From Microbacterium sulfonylureivorans (GTDB lineage Bacteria > Actinomycetota > Actinomycetes > Actinomycetales > Microbacteriaceae): a stretch of 64,000 bases of DNA. Position numbers and translations under genes: made by a program. Of the stretch, positions 1 to 8,951 are shown piece by piece (position 1 is the stretch's first letter; the number at the start of each line of letters is the position of its first letter). The stretch covers positions 124,001 to 188,000 of the forward strand of contig NZ_RJAD01000004.1 of the NCBI RefSeq assembly GCF_003999995.1. Reading direction: 5' to 3'. The notes beneath the pieces were generated by a model. It made no database searches and was not told where the DNA came from. It saw nothing but the letters and a program-made list of their open reading frames with translations.

Positions 1-166
1 GTTGCGCGTCCCCTCGTCGATCCTAGGCGGCCTCCGGCGCGAGCACCTCGGGACCGGCGAGGCGAGGAGACCACGCGGTAGCACTCGACCGCGCGCAGGG
101 CAATCCCCGTACGCGAGAGGGGGCTCGGTGCGTACGGTCGAAGTGTTCCGACGACAGGAGAACCCC

Positions 167-757
167 TTGGCCACGACCACTGCGAAGAAGACGAGCACGA
201 CGAAGTCCGCCTCCACCGCCTCGACGGCGCGCAACAAGCGTCGCAGCGCCCGCGGCGGTGTCGGCGCCGAGCTGACCAGCGAGCAGAACGCTGAGCAGGG
301 GTTCACGGCATCGGAGTCCCTCAGCGAGAACCTCCAGAAGGTGCTGGTCGACCTCATCGAGCTGTCGCTGCAGGGCAAGCAGGCCCACTGGAACGTCGTG
401 GGCCGCAACTTCCGCGACACCCATCTGCAGCTCGACGAGATCATCGAGGCGGCCCGCGACTTCGGCGACACCGTCGCCGAGCGCATGCGCTCGCTCCACG
501 CGCTGCCGGACGGGCGCAGCGACCTGGTCGCCCAGACCACGACGCTGCCGGAGTTCCCCCAGGGCGAGATCGCCACGAGCGAGGTCGTCGACCTGATGAC
601 GGAGCGACTGGATGCCGTGGCCACGACGTGCCGCGACGTGCACGACGACGTCGACGACGAAGACCCCACGAGCGCCGACATCCTCCACGCGATCCTCGAA
701 CGCGTGGAGCAGCTCTCGTGGATGGTGAGCGCGGAGAACCGCACCCCCAAGCGGTGA
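167..757 (+). CDS. dps: Dps-family ferritin-like DNA-protection protein
   Basis: A 196-residue Dps protein, which binds DNA non-specifically and oxidises and stores iron using peroxide. The ferritin-like core starts near residue 50. KQAHWNVVGRNF followed by H86, D90 and the FGDTVAER block matches the Dps ferroxidase pattern (H74, H86, D90, D101, E105). Residues 1-35 are Lys/Arg/Ser/Thr-rich, the type of basic tail that binds DNA in actinobacterial Dps proteins. I chose the TTG start at 167 because AGGAG at 156-160 sits six bases upstream; reading further upstream gives no Dps-like sequence. Bases 1-166 hold no gene that I can support. A hairpin follows the gene. Confidence 0.93.
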   Translation: MATTTAKKTSTTKSASTASTARNKRRSARGGVGAELTSEQNAEQGFTASESLSENLQKVLVDLIELSLQGKQAHWNVVGRNFRDTHLQLDEIIEAARDFGDTVAERMRSLHALPDGRSDLVAQTTTLPEFPQGEIATSEVVDLMTERLDAVATTCRDVHDDVDDEDPTSADILHAILERVEQLSWMVSAENRTPKR

Positions 758-775
758 CCCCCTAGGCGCTCGACG

Positions 776-804
776 CTGCCCGCCTCCCCCCGGACGGCGG
801 GCAG
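776..804 (+). terminator. Hairpin terminator after dps
   Basis: CTGCCCGCC (776-784) and GGCGGGCAG (796-804) form a perfect 9-bp stem with an 11-base loop, 18 bases after the dps stop. There is no U-run, which is common for actinobacterial terminators. Confidence 0.6.
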
Positions 805-846
805 TGCCATCCCCGGACCACTTCACCGGGTCGCTACCCTGATCCG

Positions 847-1794
847 ATGGATGTGCACGGAGGCCGCAGCCGTCTCGCGTGGTCGGATCTGCCCTCTGCG
901 GTCCGCTCCCGCATCGAGGAGCTCGCCGGCGCGCGGATCGTCGAGGCGACCACGGCGCTCGGCGGCTTCTCCCCCGGCCTCGCCTCGACCCTGACGCTCG
1001 CCGACGGGCGCACGGTGTTCGCGAAGGCTGTGGCCACCGACACCGGACCGGGCAGCTCCGAGCTGCTCCGTCGCGAGCGGTCGAATCTGGAGCGCCTCGG
1101 CGAGCGTCCCTTCGCGTCCCGCATGCTCGCCGCCCACGACGACGGCGATTGGGTGGTGGTGCTGTTCGACCATGTTCCGGGACACGCGCCACGGCCGTCC
1201 GACCGGGCCGAGCGGGCGCGGATGATCCGGGCGTACGAGGAGGTCGCGGCATCCTTCACCCCCTCGCCGATCGCCGCGGCGACGTTCGCGGAGGCGAGCG
1301 ACCGCAGCCTCGATCGGTGGAACGAAGCCGCTCCCGGCGACCCGGGCGTCGAGCTCGACCCGTGGATCTCCGCGAACTTCGACCTCGTGCGGACAATCGC
1401 GTCGCGGTGGCGGGATGCCTCGGCCGGCGACGCGCTCGTGCACGGCGACCTCCGCGCCGACAACATGCTTCTCGACGGCGACACGGTGACCATCGTCGAC
1501 TGGACCGAGGTCTGCATCGGCGCACCGTGGGTGGACTGGACGCTCGCGGTGCCGAGCGTGTGCCTCTTCCCGGGAACCCCGGCACCGGAGGACGCCTTCC
1601 GCGAGTCGTCGCTCGCCGCGATCGCCCCGCCGGCAGACGTCACCTCGCTCGTGGCCGCGGCGGCCGGCTACTTCCTGTGCTCGTCGGCGCTCCCGGTGAT
1701 CCCGGCCCTGCCGACGCTGCGCGACTTCCAGCGCGAGCAGGGGCTCGTCGCCGCGCTCTGGCTGCAGTCGCGGGTCGAAGCAGGTCTGGCCTGA
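847..1794 (+). CDS. Aminoglycoside phosphotransferase-family kinase
   Basis: A 315-residue protein of the APH/choline kinase-like fold. The catalytic loop HGDLRADN (residues 199-206) carries the catalytic Asp, and DWTE (218-221) gives the Mg-binding Asp. The N-terminal lobe has a FAKAV segment consistent with the ATP-binding Lys. The substrate cannot be read from the sequence; family members phosphorylate aminoglycosides, macrolides, homoserine or small alcohols. The ATG at 847 lies directly downstream of a TACCCT hexamer (835-840) with no ribosome-binding site between them, so the mRNA may be leaderless. The gene stands alone, convergent with the MFS gene. Confidence 0.85.
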   Translation: MDVHGGRSRLAWSDLPSAVRSRIEELAGARIVEATTALGGFSPGLASTLTLADGRTVFAKAVATDTGPGSSELLRRERSNLERLGERPFASRMLAAHDDGDWVVVLFDHVPGHAPRPSDRAERARMIRAYEEVAASFTPSPIAAATFAEASDRSLDRWNEAAPGDPGVELDPWISANFDLVRTIASRWRDASAGDALVHGDLRADNMLLDGDTVTIVDWTEVCIGAPWVDWTLAVPSVCLFPGTPAPEDAFRESSLAAIAPPADVTSLVAAAAGYFLCSSALPVIPALPTLRDFQREQGLVAALWLQSRVEAGLA

Positions 1795-1819
1795 CGGATG
1801 CGCTCCGCCGTCCGATGCG

Positions 1820-3058
1820 TCAATCGGTGCGGGCGGTGCGCAGCGGCGACAGCAGGGCGACCAGGAACGCGACAGTGAAGACGGCTGCCGCTCCGAAGAG
1901 CACGGCGTTCACCCCGACGAATGTCGCCGCCACACCTCCTGCCAGCGCGCCCGCAGCCGCCATCGTGCGATTGGCCGACCGCCGCGTGCCGTTCACCCTG
2001 CCGAGGAGCGCGTCCGGCGTGACGGTCTGCCAGATGCTCATCTCATTGGCGTTCTCGACACCCGCCGCCAACCCCTGCACCGCGAACGCGGCGAACAGCA
2101 CGACGAGCGCGGCCGCATCCGCCTCGCCGGACGGCAGCGACGCGATCAGCACCCACGCGATCGGATAGAACCCGCGTGCCACGATGATGGCCCGCCCCGA
2201 CCCGATGCGCGCCCCGACGACCGTGGCGAGAGTCGCTCCCAGGAGCGTCGCCGCGCCCCCGGCCGCGAACAGCAGGCCGAACACGAAGGCGCCGAGTTCA
2301 AGGCTGCGCAGCGCGAACACCGCGAGGACCGTGAGCGCGGCGGCGTTCGCGAAGAACCAGACGTGTGTCGACCAGGCGAGCGGCGCGAGCGTCGCGTGCC
2401 GATACATCCACCGCAGACCCTCGGACACCTCCCGCCGCAGCGAGCGTCTCACCCCGGCCCGCTCGACCGTCTCGCGGATGCGGGCGCCGGCGATGAGCAG
2501 GGCATCGGCGACGTAGGTCACGGCGTCCACCGCGAGGGCGAGCGGAGCACCGAGGAGGCCCACGAGTGCGCCGCCCAGCGCCGGCCCCGCCGTCTGCGCC
2601 GCGGCCTCCGCCTGATCGAGCCGCGCATTGGCGGCGAGGAGAGCCCGGCGATCGACGATCTGCGGAAGGAGGGACTGCGTGGCGGCGAAGCCGAACACGG
2701 CGAACGAGCCGAACAGCAGCAGGAGGGCGATGAGCACCCAGAGCTGCAGCGCCCCCAGCGCCCACAGCACCGGGACGAGCCCGAGCGACACCGCCCGGCC
2801 GATGCTCGCCCAGACGAGCACCCGCTGGCGCCTCCAGCGGTCGACGTAGGCGCCGGCGACGAGCCCGAGAACCGCATACGGGACGAATTGCGCGGCCGAC
2901 ACGAGACCCACCTCGAAGGGACTCGCCTCCAGCACGTCGACCACCAGCACCGGCAGCGCGACGGCCGTCAGTGCGGTTCCGAAGGCGCCGACGGCGACCG
3001 CCGAGAAGTACCGCACGAACGCCGGACGCCGGAACAGCCCGTCGCCGCGCTCGCCCAT
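1820..3058 (-). CDS. MFS transporter (putative drug/metabolite exporter)
   Basis: A 412-residue membrane protein with about 12 hydrophobic helices and the MFS loop between helices 2 and 3 (AGAYVDRWRRQRVLVW), where the Arg-rich turn follows an Asp. The sequence resembles the MFS_3 / enterobactin exporter-like group, whose members export siderophores, macrolides or other small molecules. The start is the ATG at 3058, preceded by GGAG in GCGGTGGAGACCC. It is transcribed divergently from the small membrane protein gene, and its downstream end faces the phosphotransferase gene. Confidence 0.88.
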   Translation of the reverse strand: MGERGDGLFRRPAFVRYFSAVAVGAFGTALTAVALPVLVVDVLEASPFEVGLVSAAQFVPYAVLGLVAGAYVDRWRRQRVLVWASIGRAVSLGLVPVLWALGALQLWVLIALLLLFGSFAVFGFAATQSLLPQIVDRRALLAANARLDQAEAAAQTAGPALGGALVGLLGAPLALAVDAVTYVADALLIAGARIRETVERAGVRRSLRREVSEGLRWMYRHATLAPLAWSTHVWFFANAAALTVLAVFALRSLELGAFVFGLLFAAGGAATLLGATLATVVGARIGSGRAIIVARGFYPIAWVLIASLPSGEADAAALVVLFAAFAVQGLAAGVENANEMSIWQTVTPDALLGRVNGTRRSANRTMAAAGALAGGVAATFVGVNAVLFGAAAVFTVAFLVALLSPLRTARTD

Positions 3059-3153
3059 GGGTCTCCGTCCACCGCTCTTGCATCCACCTTCTCAGACGAG
3101 CCGTCTCATCCTCTTCGGATGACGCGGGCACCACCCTGCGGGCCGATAAAGTC

Positions 3154-3522
3154 ATGCCCATGGCATCAGGACACCAGCAGGAACCGCACGGCGGAGTTCT
3201 CAGCGGCAACGGCAGCCCGGGGCTCTGGGGGGCGCTCATCGGACTCATCATCTTCGCGTTCGTCGCGGTTCCGATCTCGGCGGCGATCAAGTATGCGACC
3301 CACCCGAACTCGCAGCAGCTGTTCGGCGGCCGTCTCTCCGAGGCCACGACCGCGGGCTACGTCGCCTTCTGGTGGATCGTCGCGATCCTGCTCTTCGCAC
3401 TCCCGTTCCTCGTCGGCTGGGCGGTCGCGAAGCTGTCGGGCAAGACGCTGGGGATCATCACGGCGATCCTCGCCCTCTTCTTCATCGCGATCATCGTCAT
3501 GGGGCAGCTCTTCGTCTTCTGA
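3154..3522 (+). CDS. Small membrane protein of unknown function
   Basis: A 122-residue protein, or 120 if ATG 3160 is used. It has a short polar N-terminus and three hydrophobic segments (about residues 26-46, 69-93 and 97-118). The N-terminal stretch is Gly/His/Gln-rich. I recognise no catalytic motif. The ATG at 3154 sits five bases after a GATAAA hexamer (3144-3149) with no visible ribosome-binding site, suggesting leaderless expression. The third-position GC bias and the good membrane pattern make it a real gene. The role is unknown. Confidence 0.7.
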   Translation: MPMASGHQQEPHGGVLSGNGSPGLWGALIGLIIFAFVAVPISAAIKYATHPNSQQLFGGRLSEATTAGYVAFWWIVAILLFALPFLVGWAVAKLSGKTLGIITAILALFFIAIIVMGQLFVF

Positions 3523-3569
3523 TCCGGCGGCGAGGCGTCGCCCGTCACCACCCTCGGCATAATGGGGGT

Positions 3570-4175
3570 ATGGCGGCCGGCTACAGCGCGATCTCGAGCT
3601 ATTCGCGCGTCGAGATCATGCACCTCGTGCAGCAGCGTCCGCGGCGGCCGATCGCGGAGCTCGTCGACGCCACGGGGCTCCACCCCAACACCGTTCGCGA
3701 GCACCTGCAGCGCCTGATCGACGCCGGCTACGTCATCGCCGAGACCGAGCGCCGCATCACCCGGGGCCGGCCGCGGGTGCTCTACACGGCTGCGACCGGC
3801 GAGCCCGCGGCATCCAGCCCCGTCGCCGTTCGCAAGGCGAGGGATGCCGCGCGCCGCGGCGACCTGCTGCGCACGGTGTATCCGACCGACGCGGGCGAGA
3901 CACTGTCCGCCGATGCCCTGCACCAGCTCGACGCGCTCGTCGAGGATCTGGGCACGGCGGGATTCGACCCGCTCGTCGACGAGGGCGCCCTCACCGTCGA
4001 TCTCACGCCGTGCCCGCACGGCGCCGCAGCCGAGCATCGGGGCACGCTGTGCGGCGTGCATGTCGGGCTCATGGACGGAGTGCTCGCCCAGGCCGGCGGA
4101 CCGCTCAGGGTCGACGGCATCGCGCCGTCGTGCGACCCGTCGCACTGCGTCGTGCACCTCGCGGTCCAGGACTGA
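3570..4175 (+). CDS. SufR-like winged-helix regulator with Cys/His cluster
   Basis: A 201-residue regulator of the ArsR/SufR-like group (COG2345 type). The winged helix-turn-helix is at residues 24-75 (LVDATGLHPNTVREHLQRL, then a wing containing RGRPRVLY). The C-terminus has C148, C161 in CGVH, C188 and C193 in PSCDPSHC, the layout used by SufR-type proteins to hold an Fe-S cluster; metal binding here is inferred. ATG 3570 follows CATAAT (3559-3564) with no ribosome-binding site, so the transcript may be leaderless. It is convergent with fdhD and may sense redox or Fe-S status for the nearby molybdoenzyme and cytochrome bd genes, but no target is shown by the sequence. Confidence 0.78.
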   Translation: MAAGYSAISSYSRVEIMHLVQQRPRRPIAELVDATGLHPNTVREHLQRLIDAGYVIAETERRITRGRPRVLYTAATGEPAASSPVAVRKARDAARRGDLLRTVYPTDAGETLSADALHQLDALVEDLGTAGFDPLVDEGALTVDLTPCPHGAAAEHRGTLCGVHVGLMDGVLAQAGGPLRVDGIAPSCDPSHCVVHLAVQD

Positions 4176-4190
4176 CGAACGCGACCCTGA

Positions 4191-5081
4191 TCAGCTGCCC
4201 GTCAGCACCCGATCGGCTCGCGCGTACAGGTTCATCGAGGCCCCGCGCACGAACCCCGCGAGCGTGAGTCCGGAGGCCTCGGCCAGCTCGACCGCCAGCG
4301 ACGAAGGCGCCGAAACGGCCGACAGGATCGGGATGCCCGCCATCACCGCCTTCTGGACGAGCTCGAAGCTCGCTCGACCCGACACCTGCAGCACCGTGCC
4401 GGTCAGCGGCAGCCGGTCATCGAGCAGCGCCCAGCCGACGACCTTGTCGACGGCGTTGTGGCGTCCGACATCCTCCCGCACGACGAGGAGCTCGCCGGTC
4501 GCGGCGTCGAACAGGGCGGCCGCATGCAGCCCGCCCGTCTTGCCGAACCCCGCCTGCTCCGCCAGGAGTCGATCCGGCAGCGAAAGCAGGTCGGCCGCGG
4601 CGATGGTCGCGGCATCCGTCGCCACGTCGTACGACGACACGGTCTCGACCGCGTCGATCGACGCCTTGCCGCAGAGCCCGCACGAGCTCGTCGTGTAGAA
4701 GCTGCGTGCGAGGTCGGGGGCGGGAAGCGCGACGCCCGGCGCGAGCGCCACGTCGAGCACGTTGTAGGTGTTCTCGGCCGAGGTCGGGGCACCGAGGAGG
4801 CTGGTCGCCCCGGCTGGGATCGGTGCGGTGCCGGGGCCGCCGCAGTGGATCGCCGCACGGAACTGATCGCCGCGGGCGATGACGCCTTCCGACACGAGGA
4901 ACCCCGCAGCGAGCTCGACGTCGTGCCCGGGCGTGCGCATGGTGATCGCCAACGGCGCGCCCGCGATCCGGATCTCGAGGGGCTCCTCGACGGCGAGGGT
5001 GTCGCTGCGCCGGCGCTGCGTCGTGCCGTCGGCACCGAGGACCACCTTCACGACGGGGCGATGGACGGTGAGCCTGCCCAC
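4191..5081 (-). CDS. fdhD: Formate dehydrogenase accessory sulfurtransferase FdhD
   Basis: A 296-residue FdhD. It moves sulfur from a cysteine desulfurase to the molybdenum cofactor of formate dehydrogenase-type enzymes, adding the essential Mo-sulfido ligand. The sulfur-carrying loop [10 protein letters not shown] contains the CxxC pair; the later [16 protein letters not shown] segment is the conserved cofactor-binding block. It starts with GTG, only four bases after the moaA stop, so the two are co-transcribed. Its likely client is the FdhF/YdeP-type enzyme at 24314-26767. No formate dehydrogenase gene is adjacent. Confidence 0.95.
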   Translation of the reverse strand: MGRLTVHRPVVKVVLGADGTTQRRRSDTLAVEEPLEIRIAGAPLAITMRTPGHDVELAAGFLVSEGVIARGDQFRAAIHCGGPGTAPIPAGATSLLGAPTSAENTYNVLDVALAPGVALPAPDLARSFYTTSSCGLCGKASIDAVETVSSYDVATDAATIAAADLLSLPDRLLAEQAGFGKTGGLHAAALFDAATGELLVVREDVGRHNAVDKVVGWALLDDRLPLTGTVLQVSGRASFELVQKAVMAGIPILSAVSAPSSLAVELAEASGLTLAGFVRGASMNLYARADRVLTGS

Positions 5082-5085
5082 GGCC

Positions 5086-6171
5086 TCAGCCGCCGATCGC
5101 GTTCATGCCGCGCACGGGCTGGAGGAAGCTCGGGTCGTTGATCGCGTGACCGGGGAGCTTTCCGCGGACGCAGGAGCGCAGCATCCGGTCGATGTCGACG
5201 TCGAGCCCGGCAGCCGGGTCGGCGCGGAGGACCGGGAGCAGGTCGTACTCGGTCGTCGAGAAGAGGCAGTTGCGCAGCTGTCCGTCGGCGGTGAGTCGCA
5301 GCCGGTCGCAGTCGCCGCAGAACGGGGCGGTGACCGACGCGATGACGCCCACGGTGTGCGGGCCGCCGTCGAGGAGCCACCGGGCCGCCGGCGCGCCGCC
5401 GCGCCCGGGAACGGGCTCGAGCGACCACCGCGACGAGAGCGTGGCCAGAATCTCGTCCTGCGTGACCATGCGCGAGCGGTCCCACGTGTGCCCGGCGTCG
5501 AGCGGCATCTGCTCGATGAACCGCATCTGGGCGTCGTGGGCCGTGGCGAACTCGACCAGGTCGACGAGCTCGTCGTCGTTGACGTCGCGCATGGCGACGG
5601 CATTCAGCTTGAGAGGGCGGAGACCGGATGCCGCGGCCGCCGCGATCCCGTCGAGCACGTCGTCGAGCCGGTCGCGGCGGGTCAGCTCGTGGAATCGATC
5701 GCGCCGGAGAGTGTCGATCGAGATGTTGAGGCGGCGGAGCCCGGCGTCGACGAGCGCGGGCAGCACGTCGGGGAGCCGGATGCCGTTCGTGGTCATCGCG
5801 ATGTCGACCGGACGCCCGTCGGGCCCGGAGATCGCCGCGAGGCGTCGCACGACCTCGACGATGTCGGCGCGCAGCAGCGGCTCGCCGCCGGTGAGTCGGA
5901 AGGTCGTGATGCCGTCGGATGCGGCGACGCGGGCGATCGCGACGATCTCGTCGAGGGTCAGGATGCTCGACTTGGCGAGCCACTCGTTGCCCTGCTCGGG
6001 CATGCAGTAGGTGCAGCGCAGGGAGCAGCGGTCGGTGAGCGAGATCCGCAGGTCGCGGTGCACGCGGCCGTGGGTGTCGACGAGCGGGTCACCCGGGGCC
6101 GCGGCGGCGTCGGAGGCATGAGCTGCGGGCCGCGGCATCCGCGGTGCGATCGTGACCGGGATGGCGGTCAC
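5086..6171 (-). CDS. moaA: GTP 3',8-cyclase MoaA (molybdenum cofactor step 1)
   Basis: A 361-residue radical SAM enzyme that, with MoaC, turns GTP into cyclic pyranopterin monophosphate. The N-terminal cluster motif is CSLRCTYC in [18 protein letters not shown]. The C-terminal cluster region is [17 protein letters not shown], and the chain ends in the functional Gly-Gly tail (NAIGG). I chose GTG 6171 because AGGGGA sits seven bases upstream (6179-6184). The frame is open further upstream to 6255, but that extension has no MoaA similarity and overlaps the probable promoter. It is first in a two-gene unit with fdhD. Confidence 0.95.
   Translation of the reverse strand: MTAIPVTIAPRMPRPAAHASDAAAAPGDPLVDTHGRVHRDLRISLTDRCSLRCTYCMPEQGNEWLAKSSILTLDEIVAIARVAASDGITTFRLTGGEPLLRADIVEVVRRLAAISGPDGRPVDIAMTTNGIRLPDVLPALVDAGLRRLNISIDTLRRDRFHELTRRDRLDDVLDGIAAAAASGLRPLKLNAVAMRDVNDDELVDLVEFATAHDAQMRFIEQMPLDAGHTWDRSRMVTQDEILATLSSRWSLEPVPGRGGAPAARWLLDGGPHTVGVIASVTAPFCGDCDRLRLTADGQLRNCLFSTTEYDLLPVLRADPAAGLDVDIDRMLRSCVRGKLPGHAINDPSFLQPVRGMNAIGG
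6126..6140 (-). repeat. Exact 15-base copy of dispersed motif GGATGCCGCGGCCCG
   Basis: Read on the minus strand, inside the start of moaA, in the frame that gives Met-Pro-Arg-Pro. The same 15-mer occurs at 9639-9653, 46166-46180, 55887-55901 and 63250-63264. Confidence 0.85.
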
Positions 6172-6253
6172 GCGACCGTCCCCTGCCGCTCGCACTCTGT
6201 CGCCATGGTTCGAGGGTAGTCGCGGCGCGAGGCGGCGGGCCGCGTGCACGCTC

Positions 6254-6283
6254 ATTATTCACGGCGGGAAGGGGTGCGGTCAG
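6254..6283 (-). promoter_or_regulatory. Probable moaA-fdhD promoter
   Basis: On the minus strand CTGACC (6283-6278) and AATAAT (6259-6254) are separated by 18 bases, a fair match to the vegetative -35 and -10 consensus. Transcription would start near 6247, leaving a leader of about 75 bases before the GTG at 6171. Confidence 0.45.
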
Positions 6284-6339
6284 TGCGGAATCCTGGGACG
6301 CTGAGTCGCAGGGCGGTCATCATCCCGGCCGCCGCGACC

Positions 6340-6375
6340 TGTGGTCAGACCACATGCTAATGTGGTCAGACCACA
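6340..6375 (+). promoter_or_regulatory. Two tandem GntR/FadR-like operators upstream of cydA
   Basis: TGTGGTCAGACCACA occurs twice, at 6340-6354 and 6361-6375. Each copy is a perfect inverted repeat around a central A, and the centres are 21 bp apart, two helical turns. The core TGGTCAGACCA equals the core of FadR-type GntR operators. TGCTAATGT between the copies could be an extended -10 element, in which case binding would block transcription of cydABDC. The cognate regulator is not in the window. Confidence 0.75.
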
Positions 6376-6404
6376 CGATCAGCTCGGCGATCGGAGAACG
6401 CATC

Positions 6405-7850
6405 GTGGATCTGCTGGACCCTCTGCTCCTGGCCCGTTGGCAGTTCGGCCTCACGACGCTGTACCACTTCCTGTTCGTGCCGCTCACCCTCGGCATGGCC
6501 CTCACCGTCGCGATCTTCCAGAGCGCCTGGTATCGCACGGGCAAGGTGAAGTGGCTCCACCTCACGCGGTTCTTCGGCAAGATCTTCCTCATCAACTTCG
6601 CGATGGGCGTCGTCACCGGCATCGTCCAGGAGTTCCAGTTCGGCATGAACTGGTCGTCCTACTCGCGGTTCGTCGGCGACGTGTTCGGCGCACCGCTCGC
6701 CTTCGAAGGCCTGATGGCCTTCTTCTTCGAGGCGACCTTCATCGGCCTGTGGATCTTCGGATGGGACCGACTGCCCAAGGCGCTGCACCTCGCGAGCATC
6801 TGGATCGCGACCATCGGCGCCTGGTTCTCGGCGTACTTCATCCTCGCGGCCAACGCCTTCATGCAGAATCCGGTCGGCTTCACGATGGCCGAAGACGGCT
6901 CGCGCGCGGAGATGACCGACTTCCTCGCGGTGCTCACCAACCCCGTCGCCCTCGCGGCGCTCCCCCACACGCTGTTCGCGGCTTTCATGATGACCGCCGG
7001 CGTGATCATCTCGATCTCGGCCTGGCAGCTCATGCGCGGGCAGAACGTCGAGATGATGCGGTCCTCACTGCGCTACGGCCTGTGGGGCATGGTCATCGCC
7101 TTCGGCGGCGTCGCGCTCTCCGGCGATCAGCTCAGCCTCGTCATGGTGCAGACGCAGCCGATGAAGATGGCCGCCGCCGAGGCGACGTTCGACACGGTCT
7201 GCGGAGCGGATGCCTCGTTCTCGATCTTCACCCTCGGCACTCCGGACGGCTCGAGCGAGCTGTTCTCGATACGGGTGCCGTACCTGCTGGCGCTCCTCTC
7301 GACGCACTCGCTCGACGGCTGCGTAGAGGGCATCAACGACCTGAACGCCCTTTACACGAACGAGCTGTTCCCGCAGTTCGCCGACCAGGTCGACGGCAAC
7401 TTCGCCCCGATCCTGTGGGTCACGTACTGGTCGTTCCGCTGGATGATCGGCCTCGGCGGGATCGCGGCGCTCACCGCGGTGGTCGGCCTCTGGCTCACCC
7501 GCAAGAAGGCCAAGCGCGCCGTCCCGCAGTGGGCGTGGAGGCTCGCTGTCTGGGCCTGGCCGGCGTCGCTGTTCGCGATCCTCGTCGGCTGGATCTTCAC
7601 CGAGATGGGGCGCCAGCCCTGGATCGTGTTCAGCCTCATGCTCACCGAGGACGGCGTCTCGCCCAGCGTGCCGGGGTGGACGGTGCTCATCTCGCTCGTC
7701 AGCTTCACGCTCATCTACGCGGCGCTCGCCGTCGTCGAGATCGGGCTGATCATCAAGACCTCCAAGAAGGGACCCGATCCCCTCCCCGGTCCCGACGACC
7801 CGGATCCGCGCGAGCGGGCGGTCGAAGACACCCCCACGACGGTCTACTAG
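6405..7850 (+). CDS. cydA: Cytochrome bd ubiquinol/menaquinol oxidase subunit I
   Basis: A 481-residue CydA. It binds hemes b558, b595 and d and oxidises quinol while reducing oxygen with high affinity. The N-terminal LLARWQFGLTTLYHFLFVP contains the conserved His heme ligand. The signature GRQPW is present in GWIFTEMGRQPWIV. There are nine membrane helices and the loop is of the short-Q-loop kind seen in Gram-positive bacteria. I chose GTG 6405, with GGAGA at 6393-6397; the ATG at 6354 overlaps the operator repeats and adds residues with no CydA similarity. First gene of cydABDC. Confidence 0.95.
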   Translation: MDLLDPLLLARWQFGLTTLYHFLFVPLTLGMALTVAIFQSAWYRTGKVKWLHLTRFFGKIFLINFAMGVVTGIVQEFQFGMNWSSYSRFVGDVFGAPLAFEGLMAFFFEATFIGLWIFGWDRLPKALHLASIWIATIGAWFSAYFILAANAFMQNPVGFTMAEDGSRAEMTDFLAVLTNPVALAALPHTLFAAFMMTAGVIISISAWQLMRGQNVEMMRSSLRYGLWGMVIAFGGVALSGDQLSLVMVQTQPMKMAAAEATFDTVCGADASFSIFTLGTPDGSSELFSIRVPYLLALLSTHSLDGCVEGINDLNALYTNELFPQFADQVDGNFAPILWVTYWSFRWMIGLGGIAALTAVVGLWLTRKKAKRAVPQWAWRLAVWAWPASLFAILVGWIFTEMGRQPWIVFSLMLTEDGVSPSVPGWTVLISLVSFTLIYAALAVVEIGLIIKTSKKGPDPLPGPDDPDPRERAVEDTPTTVY

Positions 7851-7860
7851 GAGCATCGAC

Positions 7861-8892
7861 ATGGACCTCGCATACCTCTGGTTCTGGATCGTCGGCTTCC
7901 TGTTCGTCGGCTACTTCGTGCTCGACGGCTTCGACTTCGGCGTCGGGATGTCGCTCCCCTTCCTCGGCAAGGACGACATCGGCCGCCGGCAGATCATCAA
8001 CACCATCGGTCCGGTCTGGGACCTCAACGAGACGTGGGTCATCGTCGCCGGCGCCTGCCTCTTCGCGGCCTTCCCGGAGTGGTACGCCACGCTGTTCAGC
8101 GGCTTCTACCTCGCTCTGCTGCTGATCCTGCTGGCACTGATCCTCCGTGGCGTCTCGTTCGAGTACCGCCATCAGCGCGACAGCCTGCGCTGGAAGCGCG
8201 GGTTCGACACGATGATCGTCATCGGATCCGCCGTGCCCGCACTCCTCTGGGGCGTCGCGGTGGCGAACATCGTGCAGGGCGTGCCACTCGACGCCGACCA
8301 CGAGTTCACCGGCTCGCTCCTGACGCTGCTGAACCCGTACGGCCTGCTCGGCGGCCTCACGACGCTCCTGCTGTTCTTCACGCACGGCGTGTACTTCGTC
8401 GCGCTCAAGACCGACGGCCAGGTGCACGAAGACGCCCGGCGTCTCGCGCGCCGCTCGGGTCTGCTGACGGTCGTCGTCGCCGCCGCGTTCCTGGTGTGGA
8501 CGATCTTCATCGCCGCGGGTCACGGGGCTCCGCTCATGGCCGGAGTGATCGCGTGCGCGGCGATCGCCGCCATCACCCTGGTGATGTCGCTCGTCTTCAA
8601 TCTGCGCGATCGCGAGGGCTGGGCGTTCGGGTTCGGGGCCGCCACGATCGTGGCCGCGGTGCTCACACTGTGGTTCGCGCTGTACCCCTACGTCATGCCC
8701 GCGTCGAACGACCTCGCGAACAGCCTCACGATCGAGAACGCGTCGAGCACGGACTACACGCTCACGATCATGACGTGGGCGGCCGCGATCTTCCTGCCTC
8801 TCGTGCTGCTGTACCAGGGCTGGACGTACTGGATCTTCCGCAAGCGGGTCTCGCGCACCCGGATCGAGAAGGCGGCCGCGGCGGTCCACTGA
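7861..8892 (+). CDS. cydB: Cytochrome bd oxidase subunit II
   Basis: A 343-residue CydB, the second membrane subunit of the bd oxidase, stabilising the heme d site with CydA. It begins with LWFWIVGFLFVGYFVLDGFD, the typical CydB N-terminus with the Phe-Asp-Phe-Gly segment. GPVWDLNETWVI follows, a hallmark of the family. There are eight to nine hydrophobic helices. It starts 10 bases after the cydA stop with GGAG upstream, so it is translated from the same mRNA. Confidence 0.95.
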   Translation: MDLAYLWFWIVGFLFVGYFVLDGFDFGVGMSLPFLGKDDIGRRQIINTIGPVWDLNETWVIVAGACLFAAFPEWYATLFSGFYLALLLILLALILRGVSFEYRHQRDSLRWKRGFDTMIVIGSAVPALLWGVAVANIVQGVPLDADHEFTGSLLTLLNPYGLLGGLTTLLLFFTHGVYFVALKTDGQVHEDARRLARRSGLLTVVVAAAFLVWTIFIAAGHGAPLMAGVIACAAIAAITLVMSLVFNLRDREGWAFGFGAATIVAAVLTLWFALYPYVMPASNDLANSLTIENASSTDYTLTIMTWAAAIFLPLVLLYQGWTYWIFRKRVSRTRIEKAAAAVH

Positions 8893-8951
8893 CCCATGCC
8901 GCGCGCCGCGCGGGAAAGCGGACGGGTGCGGATGGGTAGGGTCGAAGGGCG

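Noticed and set aside
6172..6340. A Moco riboswitch upstream of moaA
   Set aside because: The inferred leader is only about 75 bases, and I see no arrangement matching the known multi-stem structure.
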